Origin: Phytoseiulus persimilis
Taxonomy: Eukaryota > Arthropoda > Arachnida > Mesostigmata > Phytoseiidae
DNA: 64,000 bases
Reading direction: 5' to 3'
NCBI GenBank assembly: GCA_037576195.1
Contig: CM075102.1
Coordinates: forward strand, 47,612,745 to 47,676,744
Shown here: positions 10,351-21,243 of the stretch, one piece after another
Layout: each line of letters starts with the position of its first letter
Numbering within the stretch: position 1 is the stretch's first letter
The notes under the pieces: generated by a model
The model's input: the letters and a program-made list of their open reading frames with translations, nothing else
Database searches by the model: none
Told to the model about the DNA's origin: nothing
Made by a program: the position numbers and the translations under genes

Positions 10351-11415
10351 TGCCCCATGGGACCGTTCTCTGGAATCAACTCGAATCAGGAGATCACGAA
10401 AAATCATGGTGATGGGAGGAACGCTTCGACTTTTTGTCTATTCCTCCAAAGCTGAAAGGTCCTGAGAGAGTCGACGAGGGGAATCATCCACTTATCGGCC
10501 CGGAAAGCGAGGCAGCAGAAATAATATCCGAGACGACCCATGGCCTGAGAAGCCGGGCTTCTAGTCACAGCTGGGTTGTATTGGGTGATAGCTGGCAGCT
10601 GAGCCGCGATCATGGTCGCCCTTCCTTCAGCCCTAACTTGGCCGCCAGTGGAAAATATTCGGATCCGTTTTCTCGTGGATAGCTCTTCAAGGACGCATCC
10701 TCTCCCGTTTCTTCCCCGAAATTCGAGTGTGGACTTAATCCTATCGACAATATGCCCTCTTATCGGGCGGATCCAGCGCGAGCTGAACTCGAAAAAGAAC
10801 CCGCACCTCGGTCCGCCCTGATTTTGGTCCCTCCGCGAAATCGCCCGTGATACACTGAAGAGGTCGATTTGTAGGAGCCTTGCGGCAGAAAGGTGGCTCC
10901 TTTCCGGACGAAGTATCCGGAAATGCATGTATTTTCATTCAAAATATCGACCCTGCACCGATCGAAAATTCTTGAAAAGCGAACGGCATGATGAAGGTAT
11001 GACCAGTTGATCATCAAGCAGTGAGTTGCTTTGAGGATCGTGGAAGTGAAATTTTTCTTCGAGTTCGTGTTGCATCTGTCCGTTGATGAGAATTCACGAT
11101 TCGCGAGCCTGTTGAGAATTGGGAATCGAAAAAAAAGTGAAAAGTCGACTTCTCTTGAATCACCTATTCTCAACCGAATTTTGAAAACGGAGCTGGATGA
11201 AATGCGTCTCCTGAGGAGCCAAAGATGAACAGTTGCTGCTGAGATATGGCCAAAAGAAGAAGCTCAGAGCAATCAGCCGCTATTGTGAAGTCCCCCTCAG
11301 CGGCGAAGTCGCTCGACGAGTACGGGAGCTCTGACAAAACCAAGAATACGTGGTGCGAACGGGAGATGTCCACTCTCCTCTTCCACTTCACCGGTGATGT
11401 TAGGAGTGATTTGAT
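10351..11415. other. No recognised gene
   Basis: Frames are open on both strands over 10.4-11.2 kb, including a minus-strand frame of 174 codons at 10404-10928. No domain, splice chain or family similarity was seen, so no coding call is made. Confidence 0.4.
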
Positions 11416-12450
11416 TTGATATTATTGGACCTTACATATGCACATATGTTCCCTTTCGTCTCAGGGGTGAATTGTATTGCGTTCACAGATCATAGTTCGT
11501 TGTTCTCCCATCGCCTTAGGATATCCATCGTCCTCCTCAGGTTCCTCGCTGTTGAATCAGGGTGAAGTCCTAGTCGGTGCGCGAATTCCGTCTGGGAGTA
11601 CTTTCCTTCCTCGCATTCCAGAATGACATGTTTGTCGGTTTCCGGGGCTTCACATCGAGCGCATCTCATGTCTATGGAAGGGTCTCGGAAGTTTTGTCGG
11701 CTCTTGGCGTTGAGCATTCCCGCTCTGGCTAGCGCCAATAACCGACTGCCCCGCGAGTTATCGTATAGTTCCCTCTCGAGACCTTGAGTCTCCTTGAACT
11801 GTCGATGAACAGTTAATATGGATCTGTATTCCATATTCCGTCTCCATATGGAGTCCAACTTATCCCGCACTCTCGTTTTGAGTTCTTTGCGGAACATATT
11901 CCACATTGGTCTGTTTTGCGTGTTTCTGGTCAGGCTGAGATCTTCAAGGTCATACTGGGTTCTCAAACTTCTGAGTCTCTCCATTGCCTTCACTTTTGTG
12001 TTTGTTATCTCAGTTGCTGTGAGTATACTTCTGGGCCATCTGGATGGATCCATCCGTTTCACTCTCTCGGAATACATGATTTTGCTGATGGTCTCCATGG
12101 CATCGAAGGAGGACCACCCTAGTTCTCCCTCGATAAACTCCTTTGATAAGGTGGAGTGTGGTATCCCCATGGCCCACCTGCCCGCGTCCCTTTGCCTGAC
12201 TTCAATGAGGTTTCTCAGCCTTCTAGGGATGGTGATCACTCCATTGCAGTAGGTCAGTTGTGGTATTGCGGTGGCTTTCCAAAGAATTTTGGATACTTCA
12301 AACCTGTTGAAGCTCCAAAGAGTCCTCGCATTGAGTCTTTTGATCGCCGTGTTGGCCTTGTCCGTCAGCTTATTCCAGTGTTGGGATAAGTAATCTTTTC
12401 CGGCCGAAATTCCGGGCCGATTTCGATCCCCAAGTACTTATAGGATTCTG
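11416..12450 (-). mobile_element. 5'-truncated non-LTR (LINE) retrotransposon, 3' end
   Basis: Read on the minus strand, this is the C-terminal end of a LINE reverse-transcriptase polyprotein. The start matches the RT segment YKYLGIEIGPEF. After a one-base frame change near 12.38-12.42 kb the frame runs through LWKATAIPQLTYCNGVITIP to a stop at 11490. The tail has the zinc-knuckle pattern CARCEAPETDKHVILEC, typical of the C-terminus of many LINE ORF2 proteins. The 3' end carries a short TCAAA-type tract near 11.41-11.43 kb, as expected where such elements end. Most of the element, including the endonuclease and RT catalytic core, is missing. The clade is not determined. Confidence 0.82.
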
Positions 12451-13860
12451 ATGATTATAGGAGCCTGATCATTTTATCCCGCGCGTCGTCGTCGAGCCCC
12501 CAGCAACCCCCCCCCCCCGATCAGATTGAGCTTTTCCCGCTGTCCAAAATGTATTTATTCCGTAGAAAGAACGAGCACAGGCTTCAGTCATGATGGTCAT
12601 CCGGGAAGCGCAACGATCGTGTTTCAATGCCGTGTTCCATCGGGGGGCACAGGGTGGAGCACATCATTCGGAGTCTTCTGTTATGGCAAATTTCGTACTG
12701 CGATACGAAATCGCATGCCCACATTTGGACAGTGCCTGGAATAGAACTCGCGTCAGGTCATTCTGACGAACACCAGGAGTGATAATGGCTGAACGAACCA
12801 TGAGGTTCTTGAAGACTTCGACGTAGTCAGAGATTCGAAATCAGACTGAGACCTGAGCCGTTCGAAAATGGATCGCCTCAAGAAGGAGACTCTCGGTGGA
12901 TGAACTCATTCTCCTTACCAGGCACGAGCAGAGAAAGTAAAGTACAAGCGATCAGTACTCTGAGCATCTTTGGAGAAGCTGGAGGGTTTCGAGCGTTGAA
13001 TGATGAATCGAGAGCCAGGAAGTTGCCGATCGAATTCGATTGTTGCCGGAATCCTTTGTACAGCGTTCTTATTTATGCGGCGGGTCCCGTGACATTTTTT
13101 GAACTGACAGATCATTTGTCAACGTCTCACGATGTCTGAGACACGAGGACATGCTCTTGTTTGAAACATGAAGGCCGAGGGAGAATTTTGGAGGCTGACG
13201 GAATCGCGCCCTGATTCGCGGTCAATGTGACCTTTGGCCATATCACCGCAGCGTTCGTCGACCATTGGACAGAATTCTCAGAAACGCGGATGATCATCAC
13301 TATGACACCGGATCTCATTCAATCGTCTCCGTTCGGATCGTTGGTGCTTCAGAAGTCTATACTGTGCCGTCCATTTATTGCAAACTCACTCCCCAGGAGA
13401 TCACCGGAACCAGGTCCCCACAATTCCGAATCTGTTCGCCGAATATTGGAGCATATCAAGCAGCGACCTCGGGGTGGAGGAATTGCTGTTGTTTTTTGAG
13501 AATCAGTTCATGGAGTTGTTCGATTTGGAGCAGTTCCATTAGAATTGTTACAAGCACCAAGTTATCCACCAACGGAGTTTTGACTCGTCTTCCCAGCCAG
13601 GATATCCACCTGAAGTGAACAGCAGGTTATGGGCCTTAGCGGCTGCGATACGGATCGGACCCCTGCTCAGATGTCATGTGCAGCTCCCACCAAGTTCAGT
13701 AGGGCTTGACGAGAGGCATTGATTTTAGAGAAAATTTGCAGAGATCTCAGGGGAGCTTATTTGTCGCTATTCATAAGAAGTATGGCAGATGTCGAAGGAA
13801 GGAAGGCTGGCTCCCTCTCTGCATTTTCCAATGTTCAATTGTGATGACAGCTCGCCAACC
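12451..13860. other. No gene seen; 3' flank of NVL
   Basis: A run of C lies near 12507-12518. The rest is short, unconvincing frames on both strands. The right part is downstream of the NVL stop codon and should include its 3' untranslated region. Confidence 0.5.
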
Positions 13861-16800
13861 TCAGAGTCTCCTCGCTTTGTTCCCACACGTTCTTTGCTTC
13901 GAGATTTTCATTTTTTCGACCGCTTCTCGGAAATGTTGCTCATTCAAAATCACAGGTTTCTCAGGATCTAGCTTGAGTTGTTGAGTCAATGCGCTAATAG
14001 ACGCAGTTTTCACCAGCGACGCAAGTTCGGCTCCGGAGAAGGTTTCAGTGAGATCCGCAATCGAAGCCAGACTGATACCTTCGATCTTCGGCTTGGTGGC
14101 GTTTTTCGTCAGCGCCCGCAGGATGTCTTCCCTGTCATCTCTATTCGGTAAATCGACGTGAATAATGTGGTCTAGACGTCCGGGACGAAGCATCGCTGGA
14201 TCGATGATATCTGGTCGATTCGTGGCCGCCAGAACGAACACCTGCTTACGCGACTCCAAACCGTCCATTTCCGTCAGGAGTTGGTTCACGACCCGGGAAG
14301 TCGAACCGCCATCCGCAGAGTCGGATCGCCGAGGACAGAGCGCGTCTAGTTCATCGAAGAATATCACACAAGGGGCTGAGGCCCTCGCCCTCTGGAACAC
14401 TTGACGGATTGCTTTTTCGCTCTCTCCGACGTACATGTTCAACAGCTCAGGGCCTTTCACGGATATGAAGTTGATCCCACTTTCATTGGCTACGGCTTTT
14501 GCGATCAAAGTTTTCCCACAACCCGGAGGGCCGTGCATGAGGATCCCGGTCGACGTGTTGAGACCCAGAGCCTCGTACTTCTCTCGGTGTCTAACGGCCG
14601 CCAATATGTATACGTTGAGGGTGTCTCGGATGTCTTTCATCGCACCAACATCTTGCCAAGTGACATCTGGAACCGTCGCGAAACCTTCTCTTTTGGCTGA
14701 TGGCTGCACCAATTTGATTGCATCGAGAAAGTCCTGTTGGAAAATTTTCAAGTTGTTCAATTCTTCTTGGCTAAGATTCCAATCCGACATGAGCGTCTTG
14801 AGACTCTGGTCTAACAAAGCGCGAAATGTAGTTCTTCCATGCGAAATATTAGTGCCGGGAGTTTCTTCTTTGCTGGTCTCGAGCCTCGCTTCGATTGACT
14901 TGATGAGTCGCTTCACAGCAAGAGATGTCGCCTCCCTGGTGAGATCTTGCAGGTCCGCTCCCACGAAACCTGGCGTCAAGTGTGCGATGTGATCGAAGTC
15001 GAAATCGTTCTCCAAACTGAGCGATCTACACAGAATTCTCAGAATACTCGATCTTGAAGCTTCAGTTGGAATTCCCAGCGAGATCTCTCGATTGAATCGG
15101 CCAGCACGACGTAAAGCGGGATCAAGACTATCGAGCCGATGCGTTGCGCCGATCAGTAAAACCTGTCAAGGGGAATAAACTGTGATATAACAGAGGCACG
15201 GCGTTCGTGTCAAGTCGAGATTGGGTCCCGCAACAGACAACCATTACACGATGGAGAGAGCACCGTTAGTAATCGAGAATCGTACCTCGTTCTCTAGTTC
15301 CCTCGAACACAGGTCGTCGATGCAGGTCAGCAGCTGGGCAACGATCCGTTTTTCCATTTCCCTTTGCGCAGTCTCTCTTTTGGGAGTCACGGCATCGATC
15401 TCGTCAATGAAGAATATACACGGAGCAGCACTCACAGCTTGCTCGAAGAGCTCGCGGATTCGTTGTTCGGATTCACCGGAAACCTGGAAGAAACAAACTT
15501 CTCAATGCAGCTCTCGTGCTTTCTTCTCGTGTCGGGTGAAGGAGTTTGGAATGATAGCGTTTTGACTTAGGGACAGCCGCTCTCGATGGGAACCAAAGGC
15601 GCCCGTAAGGAGACAGGTTCGAATCCCAAAATCTCTGATTCTGGTGCTTCTCTTTCGTTTTGAACACGCTTCCGCGGACGCATTCTGTCCTGACTAATTC
15701 TGGCTCACAAAGCTGCGAGAATACGGATTTCAGTCTGGTAATTCGACCATCTTGTGACCTCGCCCCCTTGAATCGCTATGGATCATGATCTTCCTTCGAC
15801 GAACGTCGTCTGACGGCGCCTCAACGATGCATGGCTCACGAGTGCCGCAAAAACCTCGAATATTCGAACTCGAAGTATCAGCACAACGAAGTGTTTCACG
15901 CTAATATCGAGACATGGAATACATGGAATACCTTCAAATACAGGATTCGGCGTTCTCATCTGGACTCGTGGACTCGGACTCGTGAGTCAAACGAGTCCGA
16001 GTCTGCGGCCCCGAGTTGTGAGTGATTTGCGACTGACAGGAGAGCCCCTGGCGTTTGCGAATACCGCCTTGACGTTGTAAAAGAAGGCGTCGGAGGTCCC
16101 GGTGGAAGTTTTCTTCCACCTTGGTCCGCGACAGAGGTCGCCGAGAAATCTGGCCCAGGTGATCGCTGCACCTAGCCATAGGACCCAGAAGCTGCAGATG
16201 CAGATATCCATTTCAGCCTCTCTCCGAGAAGGGTTCGGTCTTCTGGATGTATTCTTGGTGTATCCGCTAGAACTCCGAAGGGGAAAATCGCGTGGTTGAA
16301 CTCACCCCTGCCACGATCTCGGGCGCGGAGACTTTGAGTAGAGGAAGCTGCAGTTGCCCTGCGATGGCTGAGACAAGCATGGTTTTGCCACATCCGGGAG
16401 GGCCATGAATCAAGAAACCTCGAGGAGGTAGAATACCGAATCCCGTATATATTTCCGGATGCTTCATATGCGTCAACAGGTGGACGACTTCCACGAGCTC
16501 TTTCTCCATGCCCCCTATGTCAGCGAATGTTAACTGTGGAAGGAAGATTGGATGAGTCAAGCTGGGCCAACGAGAGATTCGACGCATTCATGAAACGAAT
16601 GGCGTGAGCCTTGAGCCGCAGTCAACCAGTGGCTTGAGCTCAGAAGTCCACCAAATCCCTGATCCCCGAAAAGGACTCGAGAGTAAGGAATGATCCCTCA
16701 CCGTGGGTGTGACAAGAGGAACTTCTTTCTCTCGTTCCCTTCTTTTCTTCTTAGCCAAAGCTTGCTCAATTTCAGCGTCGACATTTCCTTCTGCCTTTCG

Positions 16801-17367
16801 CTTCTTGCTGGTCTTCGACACGTCGGTCTCAGCATCCTCCGTCGCCGGCGAAGAGTATAGATTCATCAAGGCTTTATTTGCCTTGTTGATTGCTGAAAAT
16901 GAGGGGATCACTCTGTTCGTAGTGGCGAGGATGTAGAGTAGTTGCGAAGGTTGCTGATAGAGGCGGAGGTTTCCACATATATAATGAGTTTGTAGAAATA
17001 CTGGTCAAAATGATCCGTACTGCTTCGATTAGCTTCAGCCAGTTCTTCTTCAATATCCAAAACACGGAAGTACTCAGTCACTAAAGGTCGAAACACTGCT
17101 CTTTTCCGTCGGTCGTACTCGGGAAACTTCCGACGAAGCGCATCGGTGAGATCATCCGCGTCGAGGATTCGGCCTCCAGATTCCGCTAAAGTCGCTTTAC
17201 AGCGCTTCATGAGAATAGGATCAACTGAAACGCAAAAGACGTCCGGTGACGACTCTCTTTGGAATGGATCGCTTGGTGCGCCAGGACTGAGAACGATAGC
17301 TGTATCGAGTCCGATGTTCGCACTCACTCCTTTTAAGTTCTCGGAACATCGTGCGGTCTTTGGGCAT
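13861..17367 (-). CDS. NVL: NVL-type nuclear double AAA ATPase, complete
   Basis: Nuclear VCP-like AAA+ ATPase. Family members act in the nucleolus in maturation of the 60S ribosomal subunit. Minus-strand exons are 17328-17367, 17021-17224, 16702-16892, 16306-16533, 15286-15483 and 13861-15162: 2,163 nt, 720 residues, somewhat shorter than the human protein. Splice sites are GT-AG and phases agree. The N-terminus has the NVL helical region ([20 protein letters not shown]) and basic clusters KKRK and KKKRR that could be nuclear signals. D1 has Walker A GPPGCGKT (189-196) and Walker B IFFIDE (244-249). The NVL signature [12 protein letters not shown] precedes D2, with Walker A GPPGCGKT (498-505) and Walker B VIFFDE (553-558). 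Both ATPase sites look intact. The first exon is only 40 nt; its ATG was chosen because the GTG in the next frame is part of the splice donor. Confidence 0.95.
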
Positions 17368-17421
17368 TTTGTTCAAACTCAGTGGCACAGTTTTTCCACT
17401 CGAGAAGTTCCGAAGGCTCTC
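17368..17421. promoter_or_regulatory. Probable bidirectional promoter between NVL and a plus-strand gene
   Basis: Only 54 bp separates the ATG of NVL (minus, 17365-17367) from the ATG of the plus-strand gene at 17422. Both start codons sit in spliced, in-phase reading frames. The two genes must therefore share 5' sequence or have overlapping 5' untranslated regions. No clear TATA box is visible, which is usual for housekeeping bidirectional promoters. Confidence 0.55.
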
Positions 17422-18027
17422 ATGGCGAATACATTATCTAGCAAAGGAGCGAAAATGGAATTCAAAATCCAAGAAGGCTATAAAGAACACTGGTCGGATG
17501 TTGTGATGTTCAGCGCACGTGTTCTTGTTTGTTGTGGTCGGCGGCTTTGGCGGGGTTTTCAAATGGATCAGATGTGAACGCCAAGCTCCAGCGCCTAGAG
17601 AACTACGGAAGGATACCCCCTATAAACGACCTCTCTATTAGCGAACTTCCCATTGAGAGCGCCTGTTATGATGAACCCTCCGCCCTCGAAACGCCTGTTG
17701 AGGTGAACTTTCCTCATCGAATTACTCTCGTGCTACGAATCCTCCGTTCAGAGGGAGAGACTGGGGAAGAACCTTGATCTTCTGTCTCCGTTGGCAAAAG
17801 ATCAAATTCTGCTTTGTCTGCTGCGAAAGAGCGCTTCGAGTTCGACTCTTTTTATGTACTACTCCGCCGTCGTGGAACTGATCGAGGCCAGCGTTGTTTC
17901 ACAGGTATTCACCCTTGGAACCCTCTCCTAGTCCATTGTTGACGAATGACTCGAGCGACTCGACTTAGAAATCGATAAGATTGCGGCGAGAGAGACCCAA
18001 AAGCTCTACATTGTGCCGAGAGTTTAA
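17422..18027 (+). CDS. Small spliced gene of unknown family, head-to-head with NVL
   Basis: Plus-strand exons with matching phases: 17422-17518 (starts MANTLSSKGAKMEF), 17572-17702 (LQRLENYGRIPPIND) and 17752-17904 (LGKNLDLLSPLAKDQ then LCLLRKSASSSTLFMYYSA). A last exon may be 17980-18027, ending LYIVPRV. Introns would be 53, 49 and 75 nt, in line with other genes here. The total is about 142 residues. An alternative final acceptor before 17969 would instead read to a stop near 18289. The protein looks mostly helical, with a leucine-rich third exon, and has no signal peptide or membrane segment. I do not recognise the family. The shared promoter with NVL suggests a housekeeping role, by inference only. 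Confidence 0.55.
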
Positions 18028-18930
18028 GCAGGAGGGCTTCACAAGCACTGGAAGCGCCGTGCATCTCGGTTCCACGATCGCCATCGTGTCTCGAAACAAC
18101 TGGTCAGAGAGACTCGGAGGCAAGAATTCTGAAAGCCGTGAAGTTCTTCACCCAAGGGGTCTATTTATGCTGAGTCCTGCGCAGGAGAGCTTGGTCATTC
18201 GACTGGTTCTTCGTGCGAGAGGGTGTTTCTACGAGGGATCCGTTGCAAGCGGGAACTTCCCATGCTTTCCGACAGAACTCACTTGTTGAGTTTCTGCTGT
18301 ACAAAGGAACGGGATGCGTCCCATTCGAGTATCATAATCGGAAACGCTTCCGGCTCTCTAATCGAGGAGCTTGCGTCGACAGAGTCAGAGTACTATCGAT
18401 CTCGTCCCAGGAATTCATGGAATTTTCCTCCCGGTCGACACGCGGTCTGTCCATCTCGGCGGAATATTTTCACCTGACCTGCCAGCTATGCGCTAGAGAT
18501 GTTTGCTCTGGTGAGCTTGGAAACAGGCACAAAAAAGCAAAGAATCTACCCATGTCAGTCGGATCACGATCAAGTCATGCAGGAGCATTTCGTTTATTTC
18601 CAAAAGCGGGAACATTCAGAAATTAAGAGGCGTTCCACCCTGTGAATGTGACGGCGTCGAATCCGATGTTCGCTGTATACAAGATGTCGTGTCAACCGCT
18701 GATCTATCCCGTCGGATGATTCCATGAAGAATCTATGGCTCCGTGATAGCGGTTCATGAAACCGAATAATCCCATGATGGCCACTGAGCGGTCTCAAGAA
18801 ATCGCTCGATCGCCGTGATTCCAATGAAAGCCGATGTGATCGGGAATCTTGCCCCGATATAAGAGGGATCAATGGGTTTGGTTCACGGTATCGTCTCCCG
18901 TCTCTTGAGATGATTTTTACATAGGGATAG
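18028..18930. other. Region between convergent gene ends
   Basis: It lies downstream of both the small plus-strand gene and the MINPP1-like gene. An alternative last exon of the plus-strand gene could extend to 18289. Beyond that I see no coding signal. Confidence 0.4.
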
Positions 18931-21243
18931 TTAGTTATCCTCCCAGTGGCTGTCGGGCCATTGCTCTTTTATGGCTTTGGGGACGCAGATCTTATCAATA
19001 TTACAATTGGGGAAGCGGTTCTTAGCGACGAATTCTCTCGCATCGCAAAGAAACTCATCTTTCGGATACGAGCACTTCGGGAGCTTTGTTGGTTTTTCGT
19101 TGACTAGTGTGAGGACTTTGTAGGTGCCTGCATGGATGAAAGAGAAGCGTTATTCGTTTCGAGGAGGAGCTCGGGCACTGCGCCTTCTTCTCGCTCCGCG
19201 TTTGACAGACTCAAGCCGTCTTGAGCCTTCGGATCGATAATTATTTTCTCTGTTCTCACCTCCACATTTGAATAGGACGAATCCTATATTCGCGCTGTAC
19301 GGAGACATCACTGCGTCACGCCACTTCCTCTGTCGAACGTGCTCAGCGCAGTATTCACCTTCAAAGACAAAACTGTCACAAAGGGCAACCCGTGCCGCAA
19401 ATGAGTTGAACTTCAGCATGGGAAATGATCTCTCCTCTTTATCCCCCACACGGAGCAGCGGCCCGAATGATCAGAAGTATACCTGAGGTCAGCGGCTTCT
19501 CATCCCTGAACAAGCCAAACGAGCCCAGGAGCTTCTTGTAATCCCGCGAATGGGCGACATATATAACAGACTTTATATGCGATTTCTCGGGTTTTCTCAT
19601 CGCGTTTCTGTAACGTTCGTATTCGTCATCCTGTGCATGTATCACGTGTAGATTGCGCAGGATCCAATAGGATGAGGAGTCCGAACTCCGCTTACGTGAA
19701 TAGATCGCAGCATTCGTTCACGATTGGACAGCCCATTTTTGGATTGACCGGCCGACCATAGGAGTCCTTATAGAAATCGTAAATGTCATCGTCGTATTCT
19801 TGAACCATAAGATCATCTTTTGAGAACACGCCACACCAGGGGGACTCCCGGTCTGCTGTGAACGAAACCGCACACTCCACAGCAACTTGGCGCAGGTCGG
19901 CTGCAAGTGGAAGAACTAATTGCTCAAGTTGATGGTTATTGTTCCGGTGGACCTGTGGAGAACAATGGAGTATCCCGCCAAGTTTAAATTCCTGTGGACA
20001 CTTACAGTAGGTCAGGTTAGTGTTTTCCAATCCAAGACGACTTTTTACATTCTTCGCGAAACGCATGGCCGCTGGGCTCTTTCGGAAAGCTTCCGGCTCT
20101 TCGAACATTTCACGACTAGGCTTCGTTCGACCGGGCCAGAGTTTACGCTCACAGGTTTTATGGAAAGACACGAGCTGGAACACCGCGCCAGGAGGTAACA
20201 TGAGAAACGCTGCCGCAAGTCGAGATCGATGTCGACAATGGGTCTGATTGACCGGGGTCGGATACCGTACGATTCAAGTCGCTTACCCTGACATCTGCTT
20301 TCGGGTACACGATTTTACTCATCTCGGACTCATCGAAAATTCGTTCGATGAATGCCTGCAGTGATTGATTCGTGCGTTCTCGGTTAGAGATGCCGAATTT
20401 GAACTGTTGCGGAGAATACTGGGAAGGCAATAGTGTCGGAAACATTTTTTTGAATCTGTCTGCGATTTGATGGACATCAGTTTCGCCTGTAAAACGGGAC
20501 GATCTGTATGAGCAGGATCCACGGGTCGGGCTGGCCCTCGATGGTAGGAATGATGGTGTGATGTGAGGGAGACTCACTCACCCTGTTCCATGGCCAGTGC
20601 AGCCTCGTTGGTGCCGTACTTCGGCTCCCATTGTCGTAATTCTTCGATGTCCTGCTTGCACATCTTCACTTTGCCTATTTTAGTGTGTGTCGGTTAGTAC
20701 TCGTTCCCGTAGCACGCCTGATTCCAGGCAGTGATACATACTTGCGCTGGCAATAACAGATCTGATCGGATTCATCATCTGGCGCATACCTTTGGCTGCG
20801 GCCTCCATGGTCAGGTCGCGGACTCGATGCAGAATTCCCTGCATTTTTTCCACATCGTCGGGATCTGGATAGCGAGCACTGTGACGATTGAACAAGTAAA
20901 GCATCACCGGCTCGCAACCTGGATACAGAAATGAAATTATTTAGCAATTCAGGGCCGGTCCAAACCGTATTCTATTCCCCTGATCGAATCAGCGAAGAGA
21001 GTTTGTACCTGGGAACTTCATCTCCTCGGCATCGCTGCCGCTCAAACCGGTGGAAATAGTGTAATCGGTTTTGGGTCCATACCACCGATATGCCGTCGCT
21101 TTGGTCGTCGCGTAACACGACTCGGATCCGTCAAACTCTGGATAGCATCCCACTTCATCCTTGTTGACGAACAGAACTATGGGGACAATGACAGCCACTG
21201 CTACCAAGACACCCACCACACCGAGAATTATGCCGCGTTGCAT
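18931..21243 (-). CDS. MINPP1-like histidine phosphatase with membrane anchor and altered acid motif
   Basis: Resembles multiple inositol polyphosphate phosphatase (histidine acid phosphatase branch 2), which removes phosphates from InsP6 and InsP5 in the ER lumen or outside the cell. Minus-strand exons: 21009-21243, 20742-20918, 20582-20674, 20287-20486, 20006-20174, 19696-19900, 19483-19607, 19260-19436 and 18931-19127; 1,578 nt, 525 residues, phases consistent. The least certain junction is the 46-nt intron 19437-19482, which has a weak acceptor. A hydrophobic segment at about residues 5-27 is a signal anchor. The nucleophile mot RHSARYP (90-96) fits RHGxRxP. Other family marks are SPWCGVFSKDDL, LLGSFGLFRDEKPLTS, SPYSANIGFVLFKC and VLTLVNEKP. 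The acid motif, HAE in MINPP, reads HSR (379-381) followed by D382. The C-terminus (SHWEDN) has no KDEL-type signal. Confidence 0.85.

Noticed and set aside
15600..15640. AGGTTCGAATCCC, resembling a tRNA T-arm
   Set aside because: The stem around the loop pairs at only two positions, and no D-arm or acceptor stem fits upstream. It lies in an NVL intron.
16908..17327. Alternative NVL start at GTG 17327
   Set aside because: That GTG is the splice donor of exon 1. Using the ATG at 17367 and the acceptor before 17224 gives the expected NVL N-terminus.
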